A stretch of DNA of 61,792 nt from an uncultured Actinomycetes bacterium (GTDB taxonomy: Bacteria; Actinomycetota; Acidimicrobiia; Acidimicrobiales; RAAP-2): positions 1 through 61,792 of the forward strand of contig CAIQWC010000042.1 of the NCBI GenBank assembly GCA_903875425.1, written 5' to 3'. Below, piece after piece: positions 60,608 through 61,792 of this stretch. The position numbers and the translations under genes were made by a program. Under the pieces are notes generated by a model. It ran no database searches and had not been told where the DNA came from. It worked only from the letters and a program-made list of their open reading frames with translations. How positions within the stretch are numbered: position 1 is the first letter of the stretch; each line of letters starts with the position of its first letter.

Positions 60608-61665
60608 CTACGGTAATCGAGACGCTTGCTACGAAGCGGATCGTAGTCTGTTGCGGTCCTGGTGGCGTCGGTAAAACGACGGTTTCGAGCGCCCTCGCGC
60701 TCAGACTGGCCGAAACCGGTAAGCGCGTGTGCGTACTCACCATCGATCCAGCTCGTCGCCTCAGCGACGCGCTTGGCATAGAGACACTCGACGACAGTCC
60801 TCGCGTAGTCCCTGGCGTCAGACAGGGTTCACTGAAGGCGGCCATGCTCTCCACGGCTGGGACCTTTGACGCTCTGATCGATCGCTACGCCGAAAACCCT
60901 GAGCAAGCGGCACAGATCAAAGCCAACCGGCTCTACCAAAATTTAGCAACGTCACTGAGTGGGATGCAAGAGTACATGGCGATTGAAAAACTGAACGAAC
61001 TAACCAACGACGACAGTATCGATATCGTGGTACTCGATACTCCACCAACACGGAATGCCCTCGACGTCATTACCGCACCGTCACGTCTGACTCGCTTCCT
61101 TGAGAATCGGATATTTCGGGCGTTGCTGAGTCCAACGACGTCGTACCTCAGAGTAATTTCTATCGCCACGCGCTCAGTACTAACGTCACTCGGTTCCATC
61201 GCGGGAGCTGAACTCGTCGATGATGCGGTTGCCTTCTTCCAGGCCTTTCACGGCATGGAGCAAGGCTTTGCCGAGCGAGCTACATCCATGCGCGAGATAC
61301 TCGGCTCTTATCTCACGGCTTATGTTCTCGTGACATCTCCAAGGTTGGATGCCATCGAGGAAGCCCATTACTTTGCGGACCAACTCTCAAAGGCCACCCT
61401 GACTACCAATGCCATGATCGTAAACCGAGTACTTTCGGGATTTCTTGGTCCTGACATCCCTGATTCACTGATAGCCCGTAACGACGAACTCGGACACTTG
61501 GCGCAGGTCGCCCAAGATCTGCGCCGAGCTGCAGAGGATGGACGCGATGCCATCGAGGACCTTGCTAGGGCCATAGGACCCACGCCAGTGATCTCACTTG
61601 CCTACCAGCAAGGCGATATCCACAGCATCGAAGGCTTACGGGATCTAGGGGCACAACTCATTTGA
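60604..61665 (+). CDS. ArsA/Get3-type ATPase, second of a pair
   Basis: 353 residues from ATG 60604. Walker A CGPGGVGKTTVSSALAL, VLTIDPARRLSDALGI, and VVLDTPPTRNALDVI are all canonical. Comparable to Rv3680. ArsA proteins pump arsenite with ArsB, while Get3 proteins guide tail-anchored membrane proteins; no ArsB is in the window, so the latter or an envelope role is more likely than arsenic export. Confidence 0.87.
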   Translation: MTTVIETLATKRIVVCCGPGGVGKTTVSSALALRLAETGKRVCVLTIDPARRLSDALGIETLDDSPRVVPGVRQGSLKAAMLSTAGTFDALIDRYAENPEQAAQIKANRLYQNLATSLSGMQEYMAIEKLNELTNDDSIDIVVLDTPPTRNALDVITAPSRLTRFLENRIFRALLSPTTSYLRVISIATRSVLTSLGSIAGAELVDDAVAFFQAFHGMEQGFAERATSMREILGSYLTAYVLVTSPRLDAIEEAHYFADQLSKATLTTNAMIVNRVLSGFLGPDIPDSLIARNDELGHLAQVAQDLRRAAEDGRDAIEDLARAIGPTPVISLAYQQGDIHSIEGLRDLGAQLI

Positions 61666-61712
61666 GATCGACCCGCTCAGTGCTGATGAGGGATTTTGCT
61701 AGGTTCTTAGAC

Positions 61713-61792
61713 GTGCACACCATCGTGATCGCAGCCGATACCGCTGCTGTGAGAGAGCAAGTTATCGCAGTCCTCGATTCACCAGAGATCGA
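61713..61792 (+). CDS. Possible response regulator (partial, runs off right edge)
   Basis: GTG 61713 opens a frame reading MHTIVIAADTAAVREQVIAV, like the first strand and helix of a receiver domain (one acidic Asp where two are usual). About 26 residues are seen before the window ends. No clear Shine-Dalgarno. Its identity is a guess from this N-terminal pattern. Confidence 0.35.
   Translation, partial: MHTIVIAADTAAVREQVIAVLDSPEI

Noticed and set aside
60604-61665. Arsenite pump ATPase linked to the ars genes
   Set aside because: ArsA-like fold, but 60 kb from arsR/arsC, no ArsB, and synteny with mycobacterial whiB4 locus argues for a Get3-type role.

Overview
This window looks like an ordinary chromosomal stretch of a moderate-GC actinobacterium, most likely a member or relative of the class Acidimicrobiia. 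The phylum call rests on a WhiB protein, a CarD/RbpA-type RNA polymerase regulator, an actinobacterial-type HemQ, a GlnR-like orphan response regulator, a VKOR-based disulfide system, a ceoB/ceoC-like TrkA pair beside an APC permease, and a pair of Get3/ArsA ATPases beside a WhiB gene. The last two arrangements match gene orders known in Mycobacterium. The class call is inference. I see no insertion sequence, CRISPR array, prophage or rRNA operon. The accessory content is small (arsenic genes at the left end, one unexplained 422 bp gap).

Layout, left to right. 1-1623: arsenic module, arsC and an AqpS-like channel divergent from arsR. 2046-5027: GNAT, NUDIX, NIL-domain protein, LarE-type sulfur transferase and HemQ. 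5068-9837: TrpB2, a CIRCE-controlled groEL, a MoaD/ThiS-like carrier and threonine synthase. 10030-18537: GpgS-like glycosyltransferase, LytR_C protein, tRNA-Thr(TGT), mscL, rlmB-ispF-ispD-carD, radA and clpC. 18670-32991: a polyprenyl synthase, then a tightly packed 16-gene minus-strand run (31727 down to 19641) joining zinc uptake (znuACB), an RsrA-like protein, tilS, hpt, the folate genes folE-P-B-K with a cysteine-less phosphatase, and the NAD/CoA genes panC-nadB-nadC-coaX. Zur is divergent from it and is followed by pgeF.

32996-36262: murL and murD2, the alternative route that adds L-Glu to UDP-MurNAc-L-Ala and then epimerises it, followed by bioY. 36327-42470: a 53-residue membrane protein, tRNA-Thr(CGT), a tandem double TetR regulator, holB-tmk-topA. 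42600-47284: a permease with a fused OB-fold domain divergent from two TrkA genes, a HAD hydrolase and a 28-residue miniprotein. 47294-53560: a sigma-70 factor, nadE, then a nitrogen cluster of glutamine synthetase II (with a histone-H1-like tail), glutamine synthetase I and a GlnR-like regulator. 53575-61792: membrane protein, RidA, a condensed [2Fe-2S]/molybdopterin oxidoreductase-like protein, an IscA-type protein, Mrp, a DUF929 thioredoxin-like protein with VKOR, WhiB, two Get3/ArsA ATPases and the start of a possible response regulator.

Most of the window is housekeeping. The points most worth following are the MurL/MurD2 route, the lysine-rich tail on GSII, the permease-OB fusion, the cysteine-less phosphatase inside the folate operon, the condensed oxidoreductase, the double TetR and several very small genes with good ribosome binding sites.
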